DNA from: Toxotes chatareus
Lineage: Eukaryota; Chordata; Actinopteri; Toxotidae
DNA: 64,000 bases
Direction of reading: 5' to 3'
Assembly: GCA_016801885.1 (NCBI GenBank)
Contig: CM028891.1
Location: 13,437,517-13,501,516, forward strand
Shown here piece after piece: positions 48,201-60,200 of the stretch; within the stretch, counting starts at the first letter, position 1; the number at the start of each line of letters is the position of its first letter. The translations under genes and the position numbers were made by a program. The notes beneath the pieces were generated by a model, which saw nothing but the letters and a program-made list of their open reading frames with translations, was not told the DNA's origin and ran no database searches.

Positions 48201-51200
48201 TCTCTGTGTTTTCCAGCTCTTTGATGAAAGCCTTGGTAAACCTGCAGTGATTGTCTTAGATAATGGATGTGGGATGACCTCTAAGCAGCTCAATAACTGG
48301 GCAGTGTACAGACTCTCTAAATTTACCAGGGAAAACAACAACTTTGCAAGGTCGGTGTGCTTTACTTCCAGTCTTCAGATTAGTTGTGATTGTCCAAACT
48401 GTGCCCCTATGGCAATGACATCTTTTAGTTTTCAATGCACCAAATTTGATTATCTTTCTATTATTTTTGTTTTGTCTTTACTATAGTAAGGAAGAGGGCT
48501 ACGTTCGGCCTGACCCTGTCCCTCGTAGTCTCAACAGTGATATATCCTACTTTGGAGTTGGAGGAAAACAGGCTATTTTCTACATTGGAGACTCAACCAG
48601 GGTAAGTCTTTGGTGAAAGTAGTCAAGAATGCAGCATTATGGCTTTGCTAGAGACAGTAACAGAAATATAAATTTAGCCTTTGAATTCTTCTTTTTCCTG
48701 TTTTTGTTTTTTCCCGATTGAATAATTAGAACAATTAGTCAAATAACAGAAATTACTGCTGTATTGGCCCAAATATAAGGCAAAGTTCTTTCTTTGAAGT
48801 TATTATATTATTATATATATTCAAATGATTGACTGGGCTGCATATTTTCAGGCAGTGCAGATATTGCAAAATATATATATATTTTTTAAAATTTACTAGA
48901 TGATCAGCAAACCAGTAGGCTCCCCGGATGTTCATGAGCTGGTTCTGTCGCAAGAGGACTTTGAGAGAAAGGAGAGGAACAAAGAAGATATTTACAGTGG
49001 GATCATCAAAAACAGGAAGGTAAATGCTCTCTTTTAAAAGCCTCTGTTCAGATTCAGCGAATGTATTTTGATCGTGTATTTCATTTCATCCTCCTTCTGC
49101 AGCCCTGTGACTCTTCACATGTGACTAACGATGATGAGCGCTTCCTCCGTACCTTAATTGCCGAGGAATATGGGAAGGAAAGCTTCACAGCCGTGGTCAT
49201 TACGGGAATCAAACCTGAGCACATCGCCTTTTTGAAAGATGATTTCAAAGTGTGGACCAGGGAGCTAGCGTAAGTTCATTCACCTGCACCTGCACCATCT
49301 CAAACTCTTTACAGTCCCCAAGTTGTCTGATTTGATTGATTTCATATTAAAAAGTTTTGTCTGTATTTCAGTCACATCTATCACTATTACATCCATGGAG
49401 TCAATGGAAATGACATAAGGCACTCCTCTGCAAACTCAGACCATCTCTCTAAAATTGACATTCAGGTGAGGCTGTTAAGGTTACAGCAGGTTAATTATTG
49501 ATGACAATGACTTGTACTTCTCCACATCCTGCTTATGGCACCATTACCGTTTCACTCTTCTCTTTAAATCAGGTCACCTTGCGGGAGAAGCCTCCCAAAT
49601 GTCCCTGCATGGTGAATCTCAGAGAAATTGATGATGACATGCAGACCCTCTACATAAATGCTGCTGAAGACACGTTTGAGTTTAAGGCAACCACCAGACC
49701 AGACAATGGCACAGTAGAGGGAATCATTCGGTATCATCCCTTCCTTTATGACAAGGAGACCTTCCCTGAAGACCCACATGCTGCAAAAGGTATACAAGCA
49801 TTTAAATACTGAACATAATTTATGACATATGACAGCTTTGGATCAAATTGGGTATTTTATTTTGGTCCCTTATCAGCACATTGTGATGATGACGATGACG
49901 ATTATGAATCTGGAGTCCAACATCAGACAAAAAGAAAGAGGCCGACCTTTGAGTGTTTCTGGAACGGACGTCTCATACCTTACACCAAAGTGTCTGAGTA
50001 AATACGTTTTTTCATTATTTTTTCTTTCTTTTTCTTTTTTTTTAAGAATGAGGCAGTTTAATTCAGAGATTTTAAAAGTTTACATGTAGTTTAAATATAC
50101 TCTCTAATTTTAACAGGACCCCGATCACCACTACTCACTGGATCATGGTTGGTTTTCTTGTTGTCCCTCTATTGCAGGTTTGATTGGTGTGCCTGGCCCC
50201 TCAAAGCAGCAAAGGTGCAGGTGCCTGAAGAGTGTTACAGTCGGTTTTCAGGGGTACTGTTTACTGACGACAGATTCCAGGTCAGCACGAACAAGCTCAC
50301 ATTCATGGACCTGGAGCTGAAAGTGAAGAACAGGGAGACTATCTTTACACGCGTTGTTAACGGACAGGTGATTATACACATACTTTTTTCTAACAGGCTG
50401 TTTGATGATTAGAACAAATTGGAACAGCCCAACATCTAAAAGTTTTTTCTTTGTAGCTCTTGTAGTAGAGGTGGATGTACAGTTTGGATACACAATTTGG
50501 ATTGAAAGATTGAAAATATGTTAAGCTTCATGATTATTTCTGTATTGCCCTTGATGTTGCTGACATTTATCATTGGAAGTGTTCACAGTAAAAATAGTTT
50601 TGGTTTTGGATGATTCACTCCTTGATGAAGCCAAAAATCAAAAGTCAAAAAAATCTTAATGCAGCTTCAAGCCATTTTTAATTAAATAAAGGAAACTTTC
50701 CACAGGAAAAAAGAAGTGACATTCAGAAGGACTTCATACAGTGGCTAAAAAACTGTCATGAGAAGTTGGACAAGCAAGTGAAGTTCCTGGGCTTCAAGGG
50801 GATCATAACACGAACAGATGTGTCCACGAAGAAAATGCAGCATCCCTGGGCGACGTTCTCCTCCATTGAAAGGGACGGCAAAAAATTCAAAAGTGGCCAA
50901 CTTGTGAGCATCTCTTTATTGTTTTTTGTATTGTTTGTTTTCCTGCGTGTGTGTGTGTGTGTATATACTTATATCTATCTCTCTATCTCTCTCTATCTCT
51001 CTTTCTCTCTATATATATATATTTGTATTATGGATATTTTGTATTCCACTGTATATTGATGCCTGCTCACATCTTCATACAGGTGAAGTCTCAGAAAACA
51101 AATCCCATTGTGTATGGTACCTTGGACAGGTTTTTGCTCTATGGAGATTATGACAAAGATGTCTTTGCCACAGGAGGACAGGTTGAAGTGCATCTGGTAA

Positions 51201-54200
51201 AGTAGGAATTATGGAGTTCTGTCAATTTATATTTTATAGATTTATAGATCACCTGCTTTTTTTAAAAATTAAGTCTCATACAACAAACTGAACAATTGGG
51301 GACATTTTTTTAGAAAGCAGATATGATACACTGCAAACAGTGCTTTGTTTTTGCTCTTATTTGACAAACAAATCTGCTTCCTAGGAACCCAAAGAACTGT
51401 ATGACACAAAAAAGATCATACCCATTTCCAAGATCGACCGGACTGCCACTGAGGAAGCCATTAAGCGACACATTGAAAATGAGCGTGCCAGGTGAGTAAG
51501 CAGCCAGGTGAAATGCTCTTACGCTAACATCTAACATGTACTAGTGTAGCTATTATATGCTTTACTTTGTCCGTTTACCTGCCTAGATGTTGTAGTTTAA
51601 GCCTAATGACACTCGGTCAGCTCAAGTAAATGATATGTGGTTGTTCCAGGCTTCCACATACGCTAAAAGTCGAGTGGCCAGATGGTAACCCCTGGCCAGT
51701 GAACGCTGTTCGTCCAGCTGGGACTCCGTTAGGTAAAATGCACATCACACCAGTTCACACACCAGTCATCGGTGTGCATCAGAAGGTGCCAATACTGAAA
51801 AATGTTTTCTTTCATGGAGCCCATACATCAGTCTGTGTTTTGTGTTTATACTTTGATATTTCAGGGGCATTCAAAGTCGAAATTCTGAACATGAAAGGAG
51901 AGTCAATGTCCAGGATGCCGACAGTGACCCAGGGGACAGTGATAAAGCTGAGTGTTAAGCTCAGAGTTGTGAAGCACGGTAAGAATCATCTGTGTCCCAA
52001 AAAAACAAAAACAAAACACAGCCTTTTATCAGGGTCTAAACCCTAAAAATGGGGAGAAAAAAAAACAGCCAATCCTCTTGTCCTCCAATTTTTCACTTGT
52101 AAAATTACTAACAAATTACTAAAATGTTCAGCTCCACTTTGTTCTAGCCCTTATTTCTGATGGCTTTCTAGAGTTCGTAACATCAATTGTTTCCTCTGAC
52201 TGTAGTACATTCTATTTACCTTTCATTCAGGTAGAGATGATGATGTCGTCATGTTTGTTGCCCAGCATTCACCAAAGTGGGGTTTCTGGTTCAGAAAAAT
52301 TGGTATGTTTCTTTTTATTTGTCTTTTTTTCTATTTTCTTTTCAAATGTTTTTTTTTTCTTTTAATTCTGCTGAAAGATCATATCTCAATTTTGCAAACC
52401 TTTCACCTTTGGCAGACGGTCTGTCCACTCCAGGGAAGTATACTCTGTTTCTGGATACCATTATAAACGAAAGTAGTGCCACCCACTTTGGAGGCAGAGC
52501 CCTTCCAAGCTACAAACTCGACTTCACCATCAAAGGTAAGGAGAACTGGAGCACTGTCATGTCTGTTATCCTTCTGAATGCCCTAATCAAACACTTCTGC
52601 TACTTTTACCCCTCTCAGAGGGCAGTGCCGAGAGTTTCGTTATGGACACAGTGAGCTCCACTCTTCGTGTAGGGGTGCCATTCGACATTCCTCTGCAGCT
52701 AAAAGATTGTTACGGCAACCCCACAATGCCTCTGCTCGACCTCCAGCCTGTACTCAAATGCAGGTGAGTTACTTCCATTTGGTAAACATCTAGCTTCCAT
52801 GGACCTTTCACGAGCTAACACATGAAAAGGTTTATCTTAAATCTCATCATGTCTCCAATTTGCCAAATATGGCAGTTACTGTAATATTATCATTGTCATC
52901 ATCTTAGTGACCTGCATCTGAGTTATGAGGCAGTGAGCAGAAGTGGGACCAAGTTCATCATCAAAGGTGTCAAAGCAAGAGGAAAAGTCCTAAATTACCA
53001 ACAATCCAAGGTTAGAAAAAACATGCCTTCCTGTCAGAATACATAACTTTAGCTGTCTACTAGAAAGGTTGAAGGTATAATAATTTATTAATAGAGTGTA
53101 CACATTTCTTTAAAAAAAAATAAAAACTCATTCATTTTTTCCGTCCTGTATTGTACTTTGCAGACATATGATCTGAAAGTGACCTTTCCTGGCCTGAAAA
53201 AAGACACACAGAGTGTCAAGATCAGTCTTCTCCCCGGTAAGAACCCATTTATTTATTTAGAGCAACAAATTAGCTGTCAGATATTCATAATAAGAATCTT
53301 TGCTGCTATTTAAAACAAAAAGCATTTTCCGTGGATAGAGCCTCATTTAAGATAAGATACACTTTATTAGTCCCACAATGGGGAAATTGCATCCGTCATA
53401 GCCATAGGGCCAATCTGTCGGCTACTAACCTATAAGAATAATTTCTTATATAAGAGTTAAAACAGTTTAGGAAACATTCAGTAGTTTCTCACATGCATTG
53501 CAATGATTTTCAGGTAATCCACATTCCCTCCATGTGAAGACAGACAACCCAGTCATTGTCGAGAACGGAAACCCTGTCACGTTTAATGTTGAAATTCATG
53601 ATGAGGCTGGAAACATCACTGCTCACCCCAAACAGATTGTTCGCTGCCAGGTATGGGTGTGCAGCTGCTTGGAACTTTTGTGTGTATATCTGAAAATGGC
53701 TCTATTACATAAATTGGATTTACAACAGGAATATCTGTGGCACTGGTCCACTTTTCGGACAAACTTACTCAGGAGAAATCTAAATCTTGACAGAGGAAGT
53801 GTTTTGATTCTTTGGGTTTAGCAAGAGGCTGTGTCTCATTAGAGTATCGTTAGTCTTGTGTAGCCAGAGTTAATCTTGTATGTTTACCAGCTCTAGAAAA
53901 ACTCCCATCAGTAACCATTAAATCTCAATGAAAAGCATCTTTCTGCCAGTCATTTTATTAGGAAAAAAGAAAAACAATATTGTCTTTCACTCCAGGAAAC
54001 AGAACACATATGTGGTCAGAATTGCTGTTATTGTGGTTTAAATCTTCTAACTTTCCTCTAGACACTTTGCTCTGCCTTGGTTTTGTAAATACCAAATACC
54101 AAACCAAATACATTTTGGTTTAATTAGTGCTGCTTCTTTATGTTTAGTTTGCACTCTGGGAACATTTACTGGCAGCTCTATCTGGTGACTTGAGGGGATG

Positions 54201-57200
54201 TAAAAGACAATCTGAGCTAGAAGCCACGGAGAAATCTATAGACCAGCAGCAGTACTCTATGCTGTGTTCTCTGACACACTGGAAGACGGTGCAGAAACCT
54301 GCTGTAATGTGTTCAGTTTCCTTGGGCTTTGTTGGGATTCTAGCAGCAGCTTTCTAAATTGTCTAAAAAACATTAATCTAACATGCTGGAAAGTTTCTCC
54401 AGTTTTCTCTAATCCATTGTGATCCCAGCTTTCCTTCCTTTTTTCAATTGATACAACATATGTTGTTTAAACGTGAATCACGTATTCAGCGTGCCAGTTG
54501 TTTTATCCTTTGCAGGTTCAGGGGCTTCCACCAGTAACAGCTGACTGCAGCAACACAGGAGCAGGGCAGCTTGTGACAAAGCCCATAAACGTGAAAATAA
54601 TCGGGGGAGAACCACAAAAGTTCAAAGTTCAATTTGGGATGCCTGTAAGTTTAAAAAAAAAAAAAAAAAAAACACTTTAAGCTTTCTGTCTAAAATAACA
54701 TTCCCTGATTATAACTTACTCATAATGTCTCCATCCCTTCTTTGTTTTTCTACCAGTATCAGAAGAACATAGCATTGGTTGTGAGGGAGCTGCAGGTGAT
54801 GCCCAGCACAAGAGTCTCCATGATAGAGATCTACAGTGGAGATGATGACAATCTGGTGCTGAAGAACAATGAAAAGATAGAATGGTTGGCTGGAGGCTCA
54901 TTGCAAAACCTGTTCTATAAGCTTTATGATGAGGCTGGCAGAGAGGTACCTCTCACTGCTGAAATTGCCTCCATGATCAAGGTGTGTTTTAGCATATACA
55001 ATTCATTGTCTTCTGGGTTATTGTGCTTTCTCTGTCCTATCAAATTATGGAGACGCTTGTTTGGTAAATGTCAGATGTCAGTGCCTGGCTTATCGTTGAC
55101 TTTTCACTCTGTTTGTGTTTAAGGTTAACTGGAAAGCAGATGTTGATCTGGAATCTTTGGTGCAGGGTAAGCTGCCTGATGTACTGGTGCCCATCCAGGT
55201 GGAGGAGCAACACTTCTACCAGGTGGCCTACCAAGACCAGAGTGTGTCTGTCTCCTTTACCGTAATGTAAGCCACATCCCCATTTCAAAGCTGTGATTCA
55301 GTGTTTGCCAACATAAAGGAAAAGGTCATTTTGGGAAATATGTGTATATGCCTTTTACCAAGAGTTAGGTAAGATTGATACCACTCTCATGTCTGTATGC
55401 TAAATATAAAGCTACAGCAATGCAGCTGGTTAGCTCAGCTTAGAATAAAGGAGGGAAACTGCTAACATGGCTCTGTCTGAAGGTAACAATGCTGCTATCA
55501 TATCTGAAGCTCACCTATTTACTCATTCTGTAAAAACAACAAGCTGTGTTTTGGACGGAGCCAGGCTATCAGTGTCCCCATTTCCAATCTTTCTGCTAAG
55601 CTAAGCTAACTGACTCCTGGTTGTAGCTTCACGTGGAGAGGTATGAGAGTGGTATTTCTTGTCTCATCTAACTCTCAGTAAGAAAGCGAACACCTGCATC
55701 TGTTCTTGTTTTGTATTTAGACCTCGTCCAGATGAACCAGCACGGCTGAAAGCATCTCTGCACCAAGGCACAGTTCAGCTGGGTAAAACCCTATCGAGAA
55801 GCATCAGTGAGTATGAACCTAATGGCATGAGAATCTTTTGGGGGTTTTTTTGGATATGGTTTCACACCAGATGAAACACACACAGCGTTTTCCTCATGCA
55901 GACTTGGAGCTTGTGGACCGGTATGGCAATGCAACCAAGACGCTAACACCCACCTGTGTGAACCACATGACTGTGAAAGCTGAGGATCTGGACCAATCAG
56001 CTGTTGCCTTTATATGGCAGGTAGGAACAGAAATACTAAAATTCAAATGGAAACTTAAAATTCAGAGATTAAAGGAATTGTTCACCCTAGGATTCAAATA
56101 CAGTCTGTCACTCATGCTCTCTTCATTCTTGCTTCACTTATTCCTAAAAACAAACATTTTTGTTTTTGTGTCTACTAAATAGCTCTTTCTAAATAGACCT
56201 TTCTCGTCTACCTCTCCTTATCTCAAACCCAGACCATAAAAAAACAAAAAAAAAAAAAAAACAGGCACAGGGTGCATGTTTGACAGAGTTCAGCAAACTA
56301 AGTAATAAAACTTGAATTGCACTAATAAGGAACATCTCCTAAGATTAAGAACGACTCTCCCTGATCGTAAAGTGAACATTCCTTCTCTGCTTGGGCAACA
56401 TGGGCGGGGTAGTATCTTTATGGTCTGTTATCACTGTGGTGCCCAGAACTAGATAAACTTTAGAACGTAACCGAGTGGTGTCCTGTACAATTTTTAAGGT
56501 CTGTGTTCTTTACTTGAGCGTTAAATTTTCTTTGCTGCTTTCTTACACCAGTACTTTTCATTATCAATTCTCAATCAATCCTTAATCCATTAGAAAACCG
56601 AGAAAAATGCCCATCATAGTTTCCTAGAGCATAAGGCAACATGATTAAATGTCTTATTTTATCTCACCAACAGTGCTAAACACAAAATATACAGTTTACT
56701 AAAATAAAGTATAGATTACTTGTAATGTAAGACAAGGAGAAGCAGCAACTTTTGAGAATGTGAAACCCAGTGGTTTAATTGCTTTAAGTAATTTTTGCTT
56801 GGAAAATTACTTAAGCAATGAATCCACTGTCAAAATAGTTGGCGATTGGTTTTCATTTGGTCAATGAAATACAATGCATTGTTATACAAGATATTAAACT
56901 ACCAAACAGCATTCAAAATAGTTAAAATCACCATCACCCTAACCAGCTAAAACATTGAAAATCTGCTTATTCTGCATAAAGAATACTTTTATTTTTCATA
57001 TTTTAAAGTACATCTTGCTGCTCATACTTGTATAACATTTTTGAGGCAGGAGTATTTTTAGATAAAGGTGCTGATCATATTCTTTGACTAAAAACATCTG
57101 AGTAAACATCCTCACTCTGTTTGTTGAAATCAGGAGAGCAGTAGTTCTGTTGAGGTGACAGGAATACGTTTCCAGTGTGGGACTCCTGGCATCAGAGAGA

Positions 57201-60200
57201 TTTGCTTCACTTACATGGGCTATATGGAGTCTGTCATAATTAAAGTGGCCCCTGGAGACCCTGCACAGCTTAAACTACTCAGTGGACCTCAGCAGGTAAA
57301 AAAAAAAAAAGGGGTTTGATGGTTTGATGGTTTCTAAGCTCACAACTGTGTAATGCACAGTATTTTGTATGTTCAAAAGGTGAAACTAACTATTAAAGCA
57401 CAGCTTTTTATGTATGTATTTATTTATTTATTTTATGTGCAAGCCTTTACAGGTGTTAAATGACCACAACGTCCCCACACCATTCCTCGTCCAGATCTTT
57501 GATGAGTGGGGAAATGTCTCTCCAGACCAGAGGGTTGTGGTGGTATTGGCGTCACCACCATTGCTGAAGGTTAGCCTGACCAGGAGTACAAACAGCCCAA
57601 GCCCTGTACATTTACACTTTATTAAAAAAAAAAATCACTAATGGTCAGGAACGTGTGAGTTGTACAGAGTGATCTAACTGGAGAAATGTTCATGTTTTTA
57701 GTTGACGACAGCTGTTACTTCACAACCAGTGAACGCAGAAGGAAAAGCCTCTTTCACTGTTAGCAGTGTGAGTGGACCAAAGTGAGTGTCACCCTTACAA
57801 ATAATACAAAGAAAACAGTAACATAATAGTAATATTAACATACAATAATGAATAAGGTATATCTAAAATCAGTGAGTTGATGACTGAAATTACACATAAC
57901 TAATGTGCCACCAGTTACCAGTGAGTGTCTTTACTTCGTTGTTCTACTAGGGGAAACTATCAGCTGGATTTTCAGGCTTCCTTAAACAGCAAACCCATCC
58001 CTGGTCCATCAGTGAATCTCACTGTTCTACCTGATCCCAACAAACCTGTCAGCCTGTCAGTGAAGTATGACACCGCTGCCAAGTTTCCTGCTGGAGGCAC
58101 ATTCCCAGGTTTGTGCCTCTGGTTTCTGCCCTGACACAACCTAATTTGTTGAATTATAACCAGCTGGTTTAGCCCCTGTCTTCTCAGACTAAGAGCAGCT
58201 GTGTGTGTCTGTCCAGTGTTCTCAGTGACTGTGGTGTCTGATGATGGTAGCCCGATGACAACTTTTAATCCAGCTGATGTATCCATGTTTCTGTGGGAGG
58301 GAGTGCCATCAGAAAATAAACCTCCACAAACAGTGAGTGATTTACTAACAGGCAGAAGGATTGCCACTGATATTTATTTGCTTTTCTTTAAGTAATATTT
58401 GTTGAATTATATTCTTCTGCTTTTCTTCTCTAGGCCTCTGAGCTGAGGTGTAGTAAGCCCATGGGGAATGAAAGGAAAGACTGTTTCCACTTTAGGTAGG
58501 ATGTGTTTACATCCTGTCTGTGTCTGCTCTGTCTTAGCCATTGCAGGATTTTTAAAAGGAATAGTTTGACATTTTTGGCAAACATACTTTTTTGCTTTCT
58601 TTCAGAAGATTGGTACTACTCTCATATCTATATGGTAAATATATAAATCTAGTTTTTGTGTGTTTTCCTCTCAGGGATAAAGAAATCCCAAGACATGCTG
58701 GAGAGCACACCATCCAGTTTTCTCTGCGCAACGGAGTCCTGTTCAGTAGTCAGGTTGGTTGAACTTAAAATCTGTAAAAACAAGTTAAACATTAAATATA
58801 AAAACATTTCCAGACACTTTCAAACACTCAAAACATATGGGGAGTTGCGTTGTTGCTGTTGAGGGCTGTAGGCCACAATCAATGAGAGAAATGACTCACC
58901 TCAGCACTGTTGCTTCTCGCCCAGATTACTATAAATGTGGTGGCCAATCAGCCTGCTCAGCTGAGACCCGACGTCCAGCCACAAGCCCCAGTCGTTTCCT
59001 GCTCCAAGGACATTGCTAACCGAACCTTGGTGAAGAATATGACACTGAGGATAATGGTGAGCTGTTAAAAAAACTTGTCAGTCTTTCATCACTGATGTTT
59101 ACTTCTTGCAAAAGGAATAGTCTCAGCTTTCTAGTTAGATTTTAGTTTTTGTAACCTGCTTTAACTGAGTTGCCTTGATTGATTCCAGGACTCATATGGA
59201 AACCCAGCAGGGAAGGACCTGAACGGGAAGGTGGTCGTATCTATAACTAGTTCTGGTGATGATGGAAAAAAAAACCTCCCTCTGTTTGAAGGCAATATCA
59301 ACAGAGCCTCTATTAACCTGATAGAGGGAAAGGTCCACATCACTGTGAGTAACCATTCCTTGCAGAGGAGATTTATTTGGGGTTTAAGGGATCTGAATCT
59401 GATAATTGATCTCTTACTCTGCACAGCGTTTGGCTATCATGGAGAAGAGCCCTGGTGAGGATGGCAGCACATACACCCTCCTCTTCACACCTGAGGTGCC
59501 AAAGGTTCCCACTCCTCTGGTTCCTTTTGAGCTCACCTTTCATTTTTACAATGGTATGATATAAAAAAAAAAGGAAAGTTCATTAACAAAGCCCTACGGC
59601 TGGGCTGAAACTGGTGCATAGATATTAAATCTGACAAAAAAAAAGAGAGAAATATCTGAAAAGCTTGGGCAAATAAAACTGAAACAACCTGTTTGTTTCC
59701 CAGTTTGCTTTAGCTAACATTTTAAAGTTTGTCACTTGTTTATCTTTTTCCATTTTAGATGCTGAGAACCAACAGAAAATGTGTATGCTGTTTAAGAAGA
59801 AAACTGAGCTCACTGCAGATCTTGCTAAACGTAAAAGCCTCATGAGTGATTACACTGAATACCTCAGCATGCTGACAGGTAAGATTTCACCCTCTCTTTT
59901 TTTTTTTTTTTTTTTTTTAATTTTCTTTAAAAAAAAAACTGATAGTATGTATATGCATGTTGTGTGTGTGTAATGTGCTGCCATGTTTGTTTTTGTGTGT
60001 TATTTGTTTTGAATTCTCTCTAATTAAAAGTTCTTCCATACCAGAGCAATGCCTGACTACAAGAGGCAAAGAGGCTGAGCTCAGAAGTGTGCTGATCAAA
60101 AAGAATGTGCAAATAGCACAACATGAATCTGTAAGTTGTCGATTTTCTTACCCCTTCACACCTTACCCCAGTATAAGTAGAAACGCTAATCTCCTATATA

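Larger units (their letters stand above)
45219..50367 (+). other. smchd1: SMCHD1 exons 1-12: N-terminal region and GHKL ATPase module
   Basis: Exons: 45219-45386, 46548-46623, 46842-47000, 47974-48056, 48217-48350, 48487-48601, 48900-49019, 49103-49269, 49372-49465, 49573-49789, 49877-49997, 50178-50367. Seen: MPHYDTLIRSGMYEYYASEG, then the N-box AELIDNALSAT with the expected catalytic Glu at about residue 140, the ATP-lid motif DNGCGMTSKQLNNWAVYRLS (about 177-196), FGVGGKQA (229-236), MISKP, DDERFL, AHIYHYYIHG, VEGIIRYHPFLYDKETFPEDP, FECFWNGRLIPYTKV, and QVSTNKLTFMDLELK. Mammalian SMCHD1 has DNGRGM where this protein has DNGCGM. The acidic run DDDDDDY followed by KRKRP in exon 11 matches the acidic linker of the human protein. 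All residues normally needed for ATP binding appear present. Confidence 0.95.
50706..59553 (+). other. smchd1: SMCHD1 exons 13-38: long beta-rich middle region
   Basis: Exons: 50706-50903, 51083-51196, 51385-51491, 51650-51732, 51865-51978, 52231-52302, 52416-52535, 52619-52763, 52908-53010, 53164-53236, 53514-53650, 54516-54644, 54757-54981, 55124-55266, 55721-55806, 55902-56020, 57134-57295, 57453-57569, 57702-57781, 57951-58108, 58217-58332, 58434-58495, 58675-58753, 58925-59056, 59189-59344, 59427-59553. Conserved landmarks include WATFSSIERDGKKFKSGQL, VRPAGTPLG, VENGNPVTFNVEIHDEAGN, YDEAGREVPLTAEIASMIKV, QIFDEWGNVSPDQ and PDPNKPVSLSVKYD. Recurrent D-x-x-GN motifs suggest repeated immunoglobulin-like or beta-sandwich units; that is an inference. 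Several introns are under 200 bp, typical of compact fish genes. Confidence 0.92.
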
